Positions 16,311 through 23,528 of a stretch of 33,429 nt of DNA are shown piece after piece. Below the pieces are notes generated by a model. That model saw only the letters and a list, made by a program, of their open reading frames with translations, did no database searches and was not told the origin of the DNA. A program made the translations under genes and the position numbers. The stretch lies in contig JACMJO010000074.1 in assembly GCA_014380605.1 (NCBI GenBank), positions 1-33,429 on the forward strand. The letters run 5' to 3'. The stretch is from Fimbriimonadaceae bacterium (GTDB taxonomy: Bacteria > Armatimonadota > Fimbriimonadia > Fimbriimonadales > Fimbriimonadaceae). Positions within the stretch are counted from its first letter, which is position 1. Each line of letters opens with the position of its first letter.

Positions 16311-16745
16311 ACGCGTATCGACGATTAAGGTAACTGGGCCTTCGTTGCAAATCGCCACCTGCATCTCTGAGCCAAATTCACCGGTGTGGACGGTAACGCC
16401 CAGGTTCCGAACCTCTTCGACGAATTTGTCAAATAGTTCCTTGCCCTTCTCAAACCCTGCCGACTCCCCAAAGCTTGGCCTCCTCTGACTGGCATCGCCG
16501 TAAACCGTGAAGTTCGAAACCGCCATGATCTGGCCCTCAACGGCTTTGAGGGCTAGATTGATCTTGCCGTCGGCGTCGTTGAATATTCTCATACCAACAA
16601 CTCGGTCGGCCAGTTTGCGGGCGTCTTCTTCCGCGTCGTCGCGATGAACTCCGATCAGGAGCGCCAGTCCTATCCCCATTTGAGAAACTAACCGCTCGCC
16701 TACTCCTACCGCCGCCGATGAAACCCTTTGCACAACCGCACGCAC
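16308..16745 (-). CDS. dtd: D-aminoacyl-tRNA deacylase Dtd
   Basis: Dtd hydrolyses D-amino acids (and Gly) mischarged on tRNA, keeping them out of protein synthesis. The 145-residue product has both active-site motifs of the family: SNFTVYGD (residues ~77-84, usual form SQFTLYGD) and NEGPVTLI (134-141, usual form NxGPVT). I chose GTG at 16745, giving MRAVVQRVSSA, the standard family N-terminus; a TTG one codon upstream is possible. TAAGGT lies 6 nt before the GTG and may be a -10 box or a weak ribosome binding site. The gene follows rel by 19 nt, a pairing common in many bacteria. Its TAG stop is embedded in the pepF -10 hexamer. Confidence 0.95.
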   Translation of the reverse strand: MRAVVQRVSSAAVGVGERLVSQMGIGLALLIGVHRDDAEEDARKLADRVVGMRIFNDADGKINLALKAVEGQIMAVSNFTVYGDASQRRPSFGESAGFEKGKELFDKFVEEVRNLGVTVHTGEFGSEMQVAICNEGPVTLIVDTR

Positions 16746-16751
16746 CAAAAC

Positions 16752-16757
16752 ACCTTA
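16752..16757 (-). promoter_or_regulatory. TAAGGT before dtd: -10 box or weak ribosome binding site
   Basis: TAAGGT is 6 nt from the dtd GTG. It fits the TANNNT leaderless pattern seen elsewhere in the window, but its AAGG core could also pair with the 16S rRNA tail. The two readings cannot be separated by eye. Confidence 0.3.
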
Positions 16758-16764
16758 CCGCCCG

Positions 16765-18990
16765 TTACTTGGAAGCTGTGCGCCCAAACATTCGCAGGAT
16801 TGAAATCACGTCGGTGAAGTTGCTGATCTTGGTCATGACGGCCTGGAACTGCTGAGTGTCCGTGACATCGATCGTCACCTCGATTTCCGCCGTGTGGTTC
16901 GGCAGGGTCCGAATCTTCGCTGCCGAAACGTTGGTTTTCGCCTCGCCAAAGATGGTGCTGATGTCCATCAATAGGCCCTGTCGGTTAACCGTAATGATCT
17001 TGAGCCCTACCGCATATTGGCTTCCATCCGACGGCCAGTCGTAGTGCAAGAGTCGCTCCGGCTCGTTGGTCATGTAGCTCATGGCATTCGGGCAGACCCG
17101 TCGATGAAGCATGATTCCCCGACCCCGAGTCACATAGCCGACAACCTCATCACCAGGAATCGGACTGCAGCACTTGGCCCGATTCACCATGACGTTGTCG
17201 ATCCCGCTGGTGACAAGCGTGATCTTGCCTTCCTTGGTGCGGTTGACCTCGATCCGGTCTGGATTTGGCAGATCCTGAACCGTGCCTCGCAGCTTAGAAA
17301 CTACGCCTTGAACCGATGAAAGCCCCAATCCAACCCTTGCCAAAACGTCCGTTGCGTTCTCGCACCCGGTGATCTGAGCGGCCAAGACGTTGAGCTTATC
17401 GTCTCCCAAGAACTGCTTAGGCTCCAATCCCATCGAGCGAAGTTCTTTGGACAACATGTCCCGGCCCCGTGCTGCGTCGTCGGTTTTGGTTACCTTTCGG
17501 AAGTGATTTCGGAGTTTGTTGCGGGTGTGGGCGGACTTGATGAACTTCAGCCAATCCGCGCTTGGCGAGGCATTCGACCGGGTGACCAAATCAATGACGT
17601 CCCCGTTTTTCAGAACTGTATTCAGCGGCACTTGGGAGCCGTTCACCTTTGCTCCAACCAGGGTCATTCCCAGTTGGGTGTGCACCCGGAAAGCGAAATC
17701 GACCGGAGACGAGCCCTTCGGAAGGTCGATAACATCGCCCTTGGGTGTGAAGACGAACACCTGCTCGCTAAACAGGTCTGTCGAAATAGATCGCAGAAAG
17801 TCGGACGACGCGCGGGCATCGCTCGACCAGTCGAACAGTTGTTCTCTTAGATTCTTGAGCCTCTTTGTCTCATCTAGTGAGGCCTTTCCTTCCTTGTAAG
17901 TCCAGTGCGCAGCGACGCCAAACTCCGCGATCTCGTGCATCTCCATAGTGCGTATCTGGACTTCGAGGGGTCCGCCTTGTGGACCTAAGACTTTGGTGTG
18001 CAGGGATTGATAGCCGTTTGGTTTGGGCTTTCCAATGTAGTCGTAGAACAAACCTGGGATAGGCACCCAAAGGTCGTGTACCAGTCCGAGAGCGACATAG
18101 CAATCGGAGGTCGTACCAACGATGATGCGCAAAGCGAGCAGATCGTAGATCTCCTCAAACTTCAGACCCTGCTTCACCATCTTGTTGAAGATCGAGTACA
18201 GATGCTTAGGCCGTCCACGAACTTCCAGCAAGGTCAACCCGCGTTTTTCAGCCCGATCCTTTAGCTGGACCACCGCTTCCTGTAACTCTTGCTCGCGCTG
18301 AGTTCGGCTCTTGGAAACCAGATCGCTCACCTGCTGAAACTCGGTCGGGTGCAGGTGCTTGAAGGCGAGGTCTTCCAACTGCCACTTGATTTGCCAGATT
18401 CCAAGCCTGGCCGCTAGAGGAGCGAAGATGTCCAGGGTTTCATTTGCTATTCGGGTTCGCTTCTCGGGTGGCAGGGCGTCGAGGGTCTGCATGTTGTGAA
18501 GGCGGTCGGCGAGTTTGATGACCATCACCCGAAAGTCGCTAGCCATGGCTAAGAGCATCTTGCGGAGGCTTTCGGCGGCGCGGGTGGCTTCGGCGGCGGC
18601 TTTTTGTCGCTCTGATAGCTCTGAGGCCGAGCGGAACTTGAGCTTGGTGACGCCTTCTACCAACTGCGTAACATCGTCGCCGAAGGACTTGGTGAGCATC
18701 TCGGCGGTGAATGCTGGGTTGTCCTCGATCACGTCGTGGAGCAGTCCCGCGCAAATTGTGTCGTCGTCCATCCTGAGATCGGCCAGAATGTGGGCGACGG
18801 CTAGCGGGTGCAGGATATAGGGTTCGCCGCTGGATCGCTGTTGGCCGGCGTGAGCCTGCTCGGAGATGAAGTAGGCGTAGCGGATCTTTTTGATATCCGC
18901 ATCGGCTCGTTCACGACGAATGTGCTCGAGCAGCTCATGAAGCCGATCGGGCTCCTCCCAGTCGTGACTGATTTCGTAGGCCGCTACCAT
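16765..18990 (-). CDS. rel: Bifunctional (p)ppGpp synthetase/hydrolase, Rel/SpoT family
   Basis: This 741-residue enzyme makes and degrades the stringent-response alarmone (p)ppGpp. The domains are in the usual order. The N-terminal HD hydrolase domain has His61 and the intact HDxxED motif at 85-90 (LLHDVIEDN). The synthetase domain (~240-370) includes EIYDLLALRI and KPNGYQSLHTKV. The TGS domain is at ~410-475 (VFVFTPKGDVIDLPKGSSPV). A conserved region around 600-640 reads RAKCCSPIPGDEVVGYVTRG, and the C-terminal ACT domain is at ~665-738. Because the hydrolase motif is complete, a bifunctional enzyme is likely. Initiation is at ATG 18990, about 43 nt after a recognisable promoter, with no clear Shine-Dalgarno sequence. 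It is followed by dtd (19-nt gap) and preceded by kdsB, whose 3' end contains the promoter -35. Confidence 0.95.
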   Translation of the reverse strand: MVAAYEISHDWEEPDRLHELLEHIRRERADADIKKIRYAYFISEQAHAGQQRSSGEPYILHPLAVAHILADLRMDDDTICAGLLHDVIEDNPAFTAEMLTKSFGDDVTQLVEGVTKLKFRSASELSERQKAAAEATRAAESLRKMLLAMASDFRVMVIKLADRLHNMQTLDALPPEKRTRIANETLDIFAPLAARLGIWQIKWQLEDLAFKHLHPTEFQQVSDLVSKSRTQREQELQEAVVQLKDRAEKRGLTLLEVRGRPKHLYSIFNKMVKQGLKFEEIYDLLALRIIVGTTSDCYVALGLVHDLWVPIPGLFYDYIGKPKPNGYQSLHTKVLGPQGGPLEVQIRTMEMHEIAEFGVAAHWTYKEGKASLDETKRLKNLREQLFDWSSDARASSDFLRSISTDLFSEQVFVFTPKGDVIDLPKGSSPVDFAFRVHTQLGMTLVGAKVNGSQVPLNTVLKNGDVIDLVTRSNASPSADWLKFIKSAHTRNKLRNHFRKVTKTDDAARGRDMLSKELRSMGLEPKQFLGDDKLNVLAAQITGCENATDVLARVGLGLSSVQGVVSKLRGTVQDLPNPDRIEVNRTKEGKITLVTSGIDNVMVNRAKCCSPIPGDEVVGYVTRGRGIMLHRRVCPNAMSYMTNEPERLLHYDWPSDGSQYAVGLKIITVNRQGLLMDISTIFGEAKTNVSAAKIRTLPNHTAEIEVTIDVTDTQQFQAVMTKISNFTDVISILRMFGRTASK

Positions 18991-19039
18991 GGGGCGAAGT
19001 GTGATTGCCTTAACAAGCGGCGCTGCTTGAAGGTCATTT

Positions 19040-19068
19040 AGTATAACGTACGCTTAACGTTTCGTCAC
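19040..19068 (-). promoter_or_regulatory. Sigma-70-type promoter for rel
   Basis: On the minus strand GTGACG (19068-19063) and TATACT (19045-19040) are spaced by 17 nt. Both hexamers are close to consensus. The start would give a leader of about 43 nt before the rel ATG, unlike the leaderless pattern of several neighbours. The -35 overlaps the last codons of kdsB. Confidence 0.55.
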
Positions 19069-19796
19069 GTCGTCAACCGCTGGGCCAGTAGTCGGGCGAC
19101 CTCGATCGCCTGTTCGGGAGTGTCGACCGCAAGTGCGGTTCCCTTTCCTTCCACCATCCGAATCTCGACTCCGTTCTCCAAGAATCTGAGTTGCTCAAGA
19201 CTCTCGGTTTGCTCCAAGGGCGTAGGAGCCCATCCGGCGAATTGGAGCAAAACGTCGTGGCGGTAGGCGTAGATTCCGATGTGCTTCTTCACCGTCGTTT
19301 GCCCTGGATTCCTTGGATAAGGAATGGGGTGGCGGCTGAAGTACAAGGCGTTCCCTTTGCGGTCAGTGACCACTTTGACCACGGCCGGATTCTCGACCTC
19401 CTCGTCGGGGCAACTGCTGAATACGCTTGACATCTGCAAGGATGCATCGTCCCTAAGCGGCTGGGCACAGGCTCGGATTGTCTCCGGATCTATCAAGGGC
19501 TCGTCGCCTTGCACGTTTACGTAGAAGTCCGCCTTGAGCGATTCTGCAACTTCGGCCAATCGGTCGGTGCCGGAGGGGTGGTCGAGTCGGGTCATGAACG
19601 CCCTTGCGCCAAAGGCTTCTGCAGCCTCCGCAATTTCGGCATCCGGGGTGGCGATGACGACCTGGCTCGTCACTCCTGAGGCGAGAGCAGCCTCATAGGC
19701 CCATTGGATCATCGGTTTGCCGCAGAGATCGATTAGTGGCTTGCCGGGAAATCGGGTGCTGGCCATTCGGGCCGGGATGACGATCGCGCACTGCAT
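19065..19796 (-). CDS. kdsB: 3-deoxy-manno-octulosonate cytidylyltransferase (CMP-Kdo synthetase)
   Basis: KdsB activates Kdo with CTP to give CMP-Kdo, the donor for the inner core of lipopolysaccharide. The 243-residue protein has the nucleotide-binding loop IPARMASTRFPGKPLIDLCG (7-26), NVQGDEPLIDPETI at about 94-107, and GIYAYRHDVLLQFA with the EQTESLEQLRFLENG signature near 185-210, all conserved in KdsB. Length is normal (about 240-255). With the LptD-like gene and the Wzm/Wzt exporter it argues for an LPS-bearing diderm. Upstream of the ATG are GGAGG (about 16 nt away) and TAGCCT (9 nt away), so the leader is probably very short. The rel gene follows after 74 bases with its own promoter. 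Confidence 0.95.
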   Translation of the reverse strand: MQCAIVIPARMASTRFPGKPLIDLCGKPMIQWAYEAALASGVTSQVVIATPDAEIAEAAEAFGARAFMTRLDHPSGTDRLAEVAESLKADFYVNVQGDEPLIDPETIRACAQPLRDDASLQMSSVFSSCPDEEVENPAVVKVVTDRKGNALYFSRHPIPYPRNPGQTTVKKHIGIYAYRHDVLLQFAGWAPTPLEQTESLEQLRFLENGVEIRMVEGKGTALAVDTPEQAIEVARLLAQRLTT

Positions 19797-19885
19797 GAAC
19801 TTGAAAGGCTACCTCCAAGGACCGCCATCGCCTTCGAATCGAAGGTTATGGTGAATCGATACCAGGCAATTGTGCCTGTGGTCGC

Positions 19886-19953
19886 GATTCTTCTCGACCG
19901 ATTTTGAACCTGGTCGCGACGGATTTGCGACCAAATTCGAATCTGGCTTTGAC
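19886..19953. repeat. Imperfect direct repeat, two adjacent copies of about 33-35 bp
   Basis: Copy one is 19886-19920 and copy two 19921-19953. They share the pattern GAT..C.CGACC.A.TT.GAA.CTGG....GAC in the same order. Each copy spans GGTCGC/GCGACC-type inverted elements (for example GGTCGC at 19912-19917 with GCGACC at 19927-19932), so the RNA could fold. Its role is unknown. Confidence 0.5.
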
Positions 19954-20115
19954 CGGTTTTTTAGGTTCAGTTGAAGCGGGATTTTGTGTATCGTTTTTTA
20001 CTGTGTTCGCGCATATGTGTTTTGAGTTGTGAAAATAGACCAGTTGTGAAGCGGAGGAGATGGGGAGTGGGGAGCAGAGGAGGTCGGAGGGGTGAAGGGA
20101 TGATAGGGTGATCAT

Positions 20116-20155
20116 GTGATGGAGGTGATGGAGGTGAATGGGTGATTGAGGTGAG
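20116..20155. repeat. Degenerate 8-9-bp tandem repeat (GTGATGGAG)
   Basis: Two perfect GTGATGGAG units (20116-20133) are followed by GTGAATGG, GTGATTGAG and GTGAG variants. They sit in a purine-rich strand about 110 nt upstream of the metal-efflux operon promoter. Iterated operator sites or simple slippage are both possible. Confidence 0.55.
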
Positions 20156-20261
20156 AACGTTGAAGAGAATTTGCTTCATACCTATAAGGTTTTGAAACGC
20201 GGTTTTGTCAACCATCAATCTGAGACTCTGGGTCTTAATCTTTTGCCCGGAGGCGCCGTGA

Positions 20262-20267
20262 TACAAT
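20262..20267 (+). promoter_or_regulatory. Leaderless-type -10 box (TACAAT) of the efflux operon
   Basis: TACAAT lies 7 nt before an in-frame TTG at 20275. It overlaps the ATG at 20266, so that ATG would be upstream of the transcript start and cannot serve as start codon if this is the promoter. No clear -35 is present, leaving room for an activator such as a metal sensor. Confidence 0.45.
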
Positions 20268-20274
20268 GTATTTC

Positions 20275-20691
20275 TTGAGGCTAGCGCGACCCCTGATCCT
20301 CATATTGTTCGTCTTGGTAGGACAAGCACATGCTTGTTCTAGCCTTTGGGTGCTTCCCGACGGCAGCGAGTGCCGGACATGTGCGACTGAAACATGTATC
20401 ACCGGGTCTTCGCTCCTTTGCAATCAGCCGCAAATATCGCTCGGTGCAGGGTTTCCTCAGGATTGCCACGCTTGCTGTATCCTCACACCATGCAATGACC
20501 ACGACGATGATAGTGCGGTAGCTCAGGCTCCTTCGATTTCGGTTGAAATTGCCTTGATCGACCGTGTCATCGAATTCATTGACTGGTCCAGCGTTTACCC
20601 AAGACCCGTTCATATTCAGATCGAGCGGGGATTTCCCAACGCTCCGCCGTCCAGGTCGTCTTCACGCGCTCCTCCATTCCAATTGAGCTAG
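20275..20691 (+). CDS. Small Cys-rich exported protein heading the metal-efflux operon
   Basis: A 138-residue protein of no family I can name. Residues 1-20 form a signal peptide (MRLARPLILILFVLVGQAHA). The mature part starts with Cys21 and has further cysteines at 33, 36, 41, 49, 64, 67, 68 and 73, including a CRTC motif and CHACC, followed by NDHDDD (74-79). This is a plausible soft-metal or zinc ligand set, or disulphide-bonded. The last 20 residues are Pro/Ser/Arg-rich (APPSRSSSRAPP-like). The start is TTG 20275 because a TACAAT -10 box lies 7 nt before it; ATG 20266 would add three residues. The operon position before czcCBA suggests a periplasmic metal-binding, sensing or chaperone role. 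That role is inferred from context only. Confidence 0.65.
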   Translation: MRLARPLILILFVLVGQAHACSSLWVLPDGSECRTCATETCITGSSLLCNQPQISLGAGFPQDCHACCILTPCNDHDDDSAVAQAPSISVEIALIDRVIEFIDWSSVYPRPVHIQIERGFPNAPPSRSSSRAPPFQLS

Positions 20692-20697
20692 TCGTCC

Positions 20698-20723
20698 GGC
20701 GGCAATTTGCCGCCACGTCTTTT
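20698..20723 (+). terminator. Hairpin between the Cys-rich gene and czcC, possible attenuator
   Basis: GGCGGC (20698-20703) and GCCGCC (20709-20714) form a perfect stem around AATTT, followed after 3 nt by TCTTTT. It starts 7 bases after the Cys-rich gene stop and ends about 25 bases before the czcC start. It could cut down readthrough into the pump genes or shape the mRNA; the U-tract is imperfect. Confidence 0.4.
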
Positions 20724-20739
20724 ATCAGTTGGAGTCCCA

Positions 20740-21951
20740 TTGAAACCCTATATCGTCCTCTTAGTTGCGTTTGCGTCAGTGCACCTGGCTCAATCGCAAG
20801 AGAATAAGCTATCCCTTGATCGCGCCTTGGCCCTGGCTCGTGCCAATCGTCCCAGCATTAGCGCCGCCCAGTTGCGGGTGAAAAGCGCCAGGCTGCTTCG
20901 GAAGAGCATGGGCGCGTTTCCGGCCACGCGGCTGTCGGTGGGCTATACAAGCGACCCTGCGGTAGGCGGTAGCGACGACGATCTAGTCCTTACCCAACCG
21001 CTTGACTTTTTCGGTCGGACTTCCACCGCCATCGCCGTCGGCAATGCCGGAATCCTCCGAGCCGAAGCAGAACTCCAGCAGGTCGTTGCCGAGATACAAG
21101 CCGAAGTTGTGGACACCTACAGCGAAGCGGCCGCCGCCAAAGCCCTTGCGGAAAGCGCAGTTCAAAGCCAAGACATCGCGCAGAGACTCGCAGATGCGAT
21201 GAAGATCCTGGTCGAGGAAGGCAGAGCGGCAGGCGTCCAGCTCATGCGCGTCAACATCGAAGTAGAACGCTCGCGACTTGCCGCCAACCAGCGAAATGCC
21301 GAGTACCGAGCAAGTCTTGAGCGTCTCAGCGGTCTGCTGGCGGTTCCTGTAAATCAAGTGGCAGTGCCTGGGTTTGCCGAGATTCAGGTCGAACTAATCG
21401 AGCCTGCCGCTTTACCGAGAAACAGGTTCGACCTACTTCTACTCGCCGCCGACGTTAGGGCCGCCGAGGCCGACGTTCGCGTGGCACGGCTGAGTTCACT
21501 GCCCGAGCTAGAGATTCAGGGCCGTCGATCTGCATGGCAAGACCGCGACTCTCGATACGGCGCGCGAATTCAACTGAACATCCCCCTTTTCGACTATGGC
21601 CGCTCCCGGGCAGAGACAAACGCCGCCAAGACCAAAACCGAGGCGGCAAATCGGGCGCTTGCCGACGCGACCCGGATAGCAGAGTCGGAGTTAAGCGCGG
21701 CTCGCATTGAACTGACGGGAGCACAGGAACAGCTCCAGCGATACCAAACCATCCTTGACAGCGCAAGAAAGCTGGTCGACATTTCGACGGTAGGGTTCAA
21801 GGAGAAGGCCATCACCCTCGTTGAGCTATTGGAAGGAACCCGCGCCCTGCGAGAGGTCGAGGAAGGGTTCGTCGAAGCCCGTCTGAGGCTGGCGAAGGCA
21901 CAGGCGCGATACTTGCGGGCAAGCGGTCGCATTTTGGAGCTGCAACCTTGA
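20740..21951 (+). CDS. czcC: CzcC-like outer-membrane efflux protein (TolC family)
   Basis: The outer-membrane channel of a tripartite heavy-metal efflux pump. The 403-residue protein begins with a signal peptide (MKPYIVLLVAFASVHLAQSQ). Two long repeats of helical hairpin plus strand follow, as in the outer-membrane efflux family: LSLDRALALARANRPSISAA near the start, then a second repeat with FDLLLLAADVRAAEADVRVA and IQLNIPLFDYGRSRAE. I chose TTG at 20740 because GGAG (20731-20734) lies 5 nt upstream and a good signal peptide results; an earlier in-frame TTG at 20707 falls inside a hairpin. Its stop overlaps the czcB start as TTGA. It is the channel partner of the downstream adaptor and RND pump. 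Confidence 0.88.
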   Translation: MKPYIVLLVAFASVHLAQSQENKLSLDRALALARANRPSISAAQLRVKSARLLRKSMGAFPATRLSVGYTSDPAVGGSDDDLVLTQPLDFFGRTSTAIAVGNAGILRAEAELQQVVAEIQAEVVDTYSEAAAAKALAESAVQSQDIAQRLADAMKILVEEGRAAGVQLMRVNIEVERSRLAANQRNAEYRASLERLSGLLAVPVNQVAVPGFAEIQVELIEPAALPRNRFDLLLLAADVRAAEADVRVARLSSLPELEIQGRRSAWQDRDSRYGARIQLNIPLFDYGRSRAETNAAKTKTEAANRALADATRIAESELSAARIELTGAQEQLQRYQTILDSARKLVDISTVGFKEKAITLVELLEGTRALREVEEGFVEARLRLAKAQARYLRASGRILELQP

Positions 21952-23528
21952 GATTTTTCACAACTTCCCTCACTACGTTCTTGATCATGGCCACGATGAT
22001 TGGTTGCGGCAAGGGCTCGGCCAAACTTGACGAGCACGGGCACGAAGAGGGGCCTCAAAAGGAAGAAGCTGGCCACGTCGAAGGCGAAGCGGGCCATACC
22101 GAGGACATAGTTTTAACCGCCGAGGCCGCCAAAATCGCGGGTATCCAGGTGGGCGAAGCTCGGCGAATGCCGATGCAAAGCCAAGTCAAGGTGACGGGAA
22201 CGGTCACCAACACCGCTCAGGGCCGAGCCGTGGTCACTCCTCCGGTCGCGGGCAAGATCACGCGCATCCATGTAAAAGTTGGCGACAACGTGCGAGCGGG
22301 ACAACCGATCGCCACACTCTCGTCTGCCGACCTCGCGCAAGCATCAGCCGGAATCATTGAAGCCCAGCGCGGAGTGATCTCGGCCCAAGCCGCGGTTCGT
22401 GAAGCAAGAGGTGAAACTGATATTGCAAACGCTAAGCTAAGGACGGCCAGGCAGAATCTACAAAGACAAAAGGAGTTCGCGCGAACCGGCGCTTTCAGCC
22501 AGCCAGCTTTACAAGCGGTTCAGCGCGAGTTGAATGAGGCGGAAACGACGCTCGAATCCGCACAGCAAGAACAGGTGGTCCACGAAGCCCAGCTGGAAAG
22601 GGCAGAAAGGCTCTACAAGCAGGAGCTGATCTCTCGAACAGAACTTGAGCAGGCTCGACTCGAGCTACAGCAGGACAAGACCAAGCAAGCAAACGCCAAG
22701 CGGCAGATCGAGATCGCACGCGCGGCTTATGAGCGGGAACGCAAGATCGCGGAACGGGGACTTTCGAATTCCAAAGAAATTCAAACCGCGGAGGCTGAGG
22801 TCCGCTCGGCGAATCTAGAAGTTCAGCATGCCAAGATCCGCCACAGCACGGCGGTTTCCGGTGTTGCGGGCGCGATGAAAGGCGTCCAGGCCGCGCAAAC
22901 TGCTTACGCCGCACAAGCCGGGGGGAGCCGCAGCGGGGGCGGAACCATCACCGTAGTTGCACCGATTAGCGGGATCGTAACGGACCGAGAGGCGACCCTT
23001 GGCCAAGCGGTCGAGCGCATCACCGAAATCTGCGAGATCGAAAACCTAAAGACCGTCTGGATCATCGCCAACGTGCCCGAAAAACAGGTCGGACTCGTTC
23101 AAAGGGGCTCGATCGCTCAGATTACAGTCAGTGCATTTCCGAACCGAATCTTTAGCGGGGTTGTCCAGGTCTTGGGGGGCCGCCTCGATCCTAAGAGTCG
23201 CACGATGCCGGTTCAAATACTGGTCGAAAACTCCGACGGCGCCCTCCGGGCGAACATGTTTACCACCGTTTCTCTCGGCGCAGGGGCGGGTTCTATGGCG
23301 CTTGCAGTTCCGCGCACTGCGATTGCGGAGAACGGCGACAAGCGCATGGTCTACATCGCGGAGGAAGGCGGCAAGTATGAAGAACGCCTGGTCGAACTCG
23401 GTCGCACCCAGGGCGATTACGTCGAGATTCTAAGCGGACTTGAGGCTGGCGCAAAGATCGTTGTCAAGGGCGCCTTTGTGCTCAAGAGCGAGAAGGTCAA
23501 GAGCGAGCTTAAGGGGCATGAGCACTAA
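21948..23528 (+). CDS. czcB: CzcB-like periplasmic adaptor lipoprotein
   Basis: The membrane-fusion adaptor that links the RND pump to the outer-membrane channel. The 526-residue protein starts with TTG and has a lipoprotein signal (MATMIGC, lipid Cys20). Immediately after is a His/Glu-rich stretch (His30, 32, 43, 50) that may bind the metal substrate, as in CzcB/CusB-type adaptors. The barrel-sandwich halves flank a long coiled coil (~130-300, very rich in Ala, Glu, Gln). The lipoyl-like half-motifs are VAGKITRIHVKVGDNVRAGQ (~97-116) and VVAPISGIVTDREATLGQAV. A beta-barrel and membrane-proximal domain follow. GGAG lies 8 nt before the TTG. The stop and czcA start share an A (TAATG). Confidence 0.92.
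   Translation: MRFFTTSLTTFLIMATMIGCGKGSAKLDEHGHEEGPQKEEAGHVEGEAGHTEDIVLTAEAAKIAGIQVGEARRMPMQSQVKVTGTVTNTAQGRAVVTPPVAGKITRIHVKVGDNVRAGQPIATLSSADLAQASAGIIEAQRGVISAQAAVREARGETDIANAKLRTARQNLQRQKEFARTGAFSQPALQAVQRELNEAETTLESAQQEQVVHEAQLERAERLYKQELISRTELEQARLELQQDKTKQANAKRQIEIARAAYERERKIAERGLSNSKEIQTAEAEVRSANLEVQHAKIRHSTAVSGVAGAMKGVQAAQTAYAAQAGGSRSGGGTITVVAPISGIVTDREATLGQAVERITEICEIENLKTVWIIANVPEKQVGLVQRGSIAQITVSAFPNRIFSGVVQVLGGRLDPKSRTMPVQILVENSDGALRANMFTTVSLGAGAGSMALAVPRTAIAENGDKRMVYIAEEGGKYEERLVELGRTQGDYVEILSGLEAGAKIVVKGAFVLKSEKVKSELKGHEH

Larger units (their letters stand above)
19797..20261. other. Long non-coding, repetitive and purine-rich region
   Basis: This stretch between divergent kdsB and the metal-efflux operon has no convincing gene. 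From the kdsB side it contains a short perfect hairpin (CAGGCA-ATTG-TGCCTG, 19863-19878), a pair of imperfect 33-35-bp direct repeats, T-rich DNA (19950-20040), a strongly purine-biased plus strand (about 20048-20158) with 9-bp tandem repeats, and an AT-richer section leading to the promoter at 20262. A minus-strand reading frame at 19846-20115 exists but has no coding character. Confidence 0.6.

Noticed and set aside
19846..20115. 89-codon minus-strand frame with an internally repetitive Arg-rich tail
   Set aside because: The protein repeat is just the translation of the imperfect DNA repeat at 19886-19953. No ribosome binding site or promoter precedes it.
19797..20261. CRISPR array or plasmid-type iterons in the repetitive spacer
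   Set aside because: The repeats are adjacent without spacers, imperfect and few, and no cas or replication gene is nearby.
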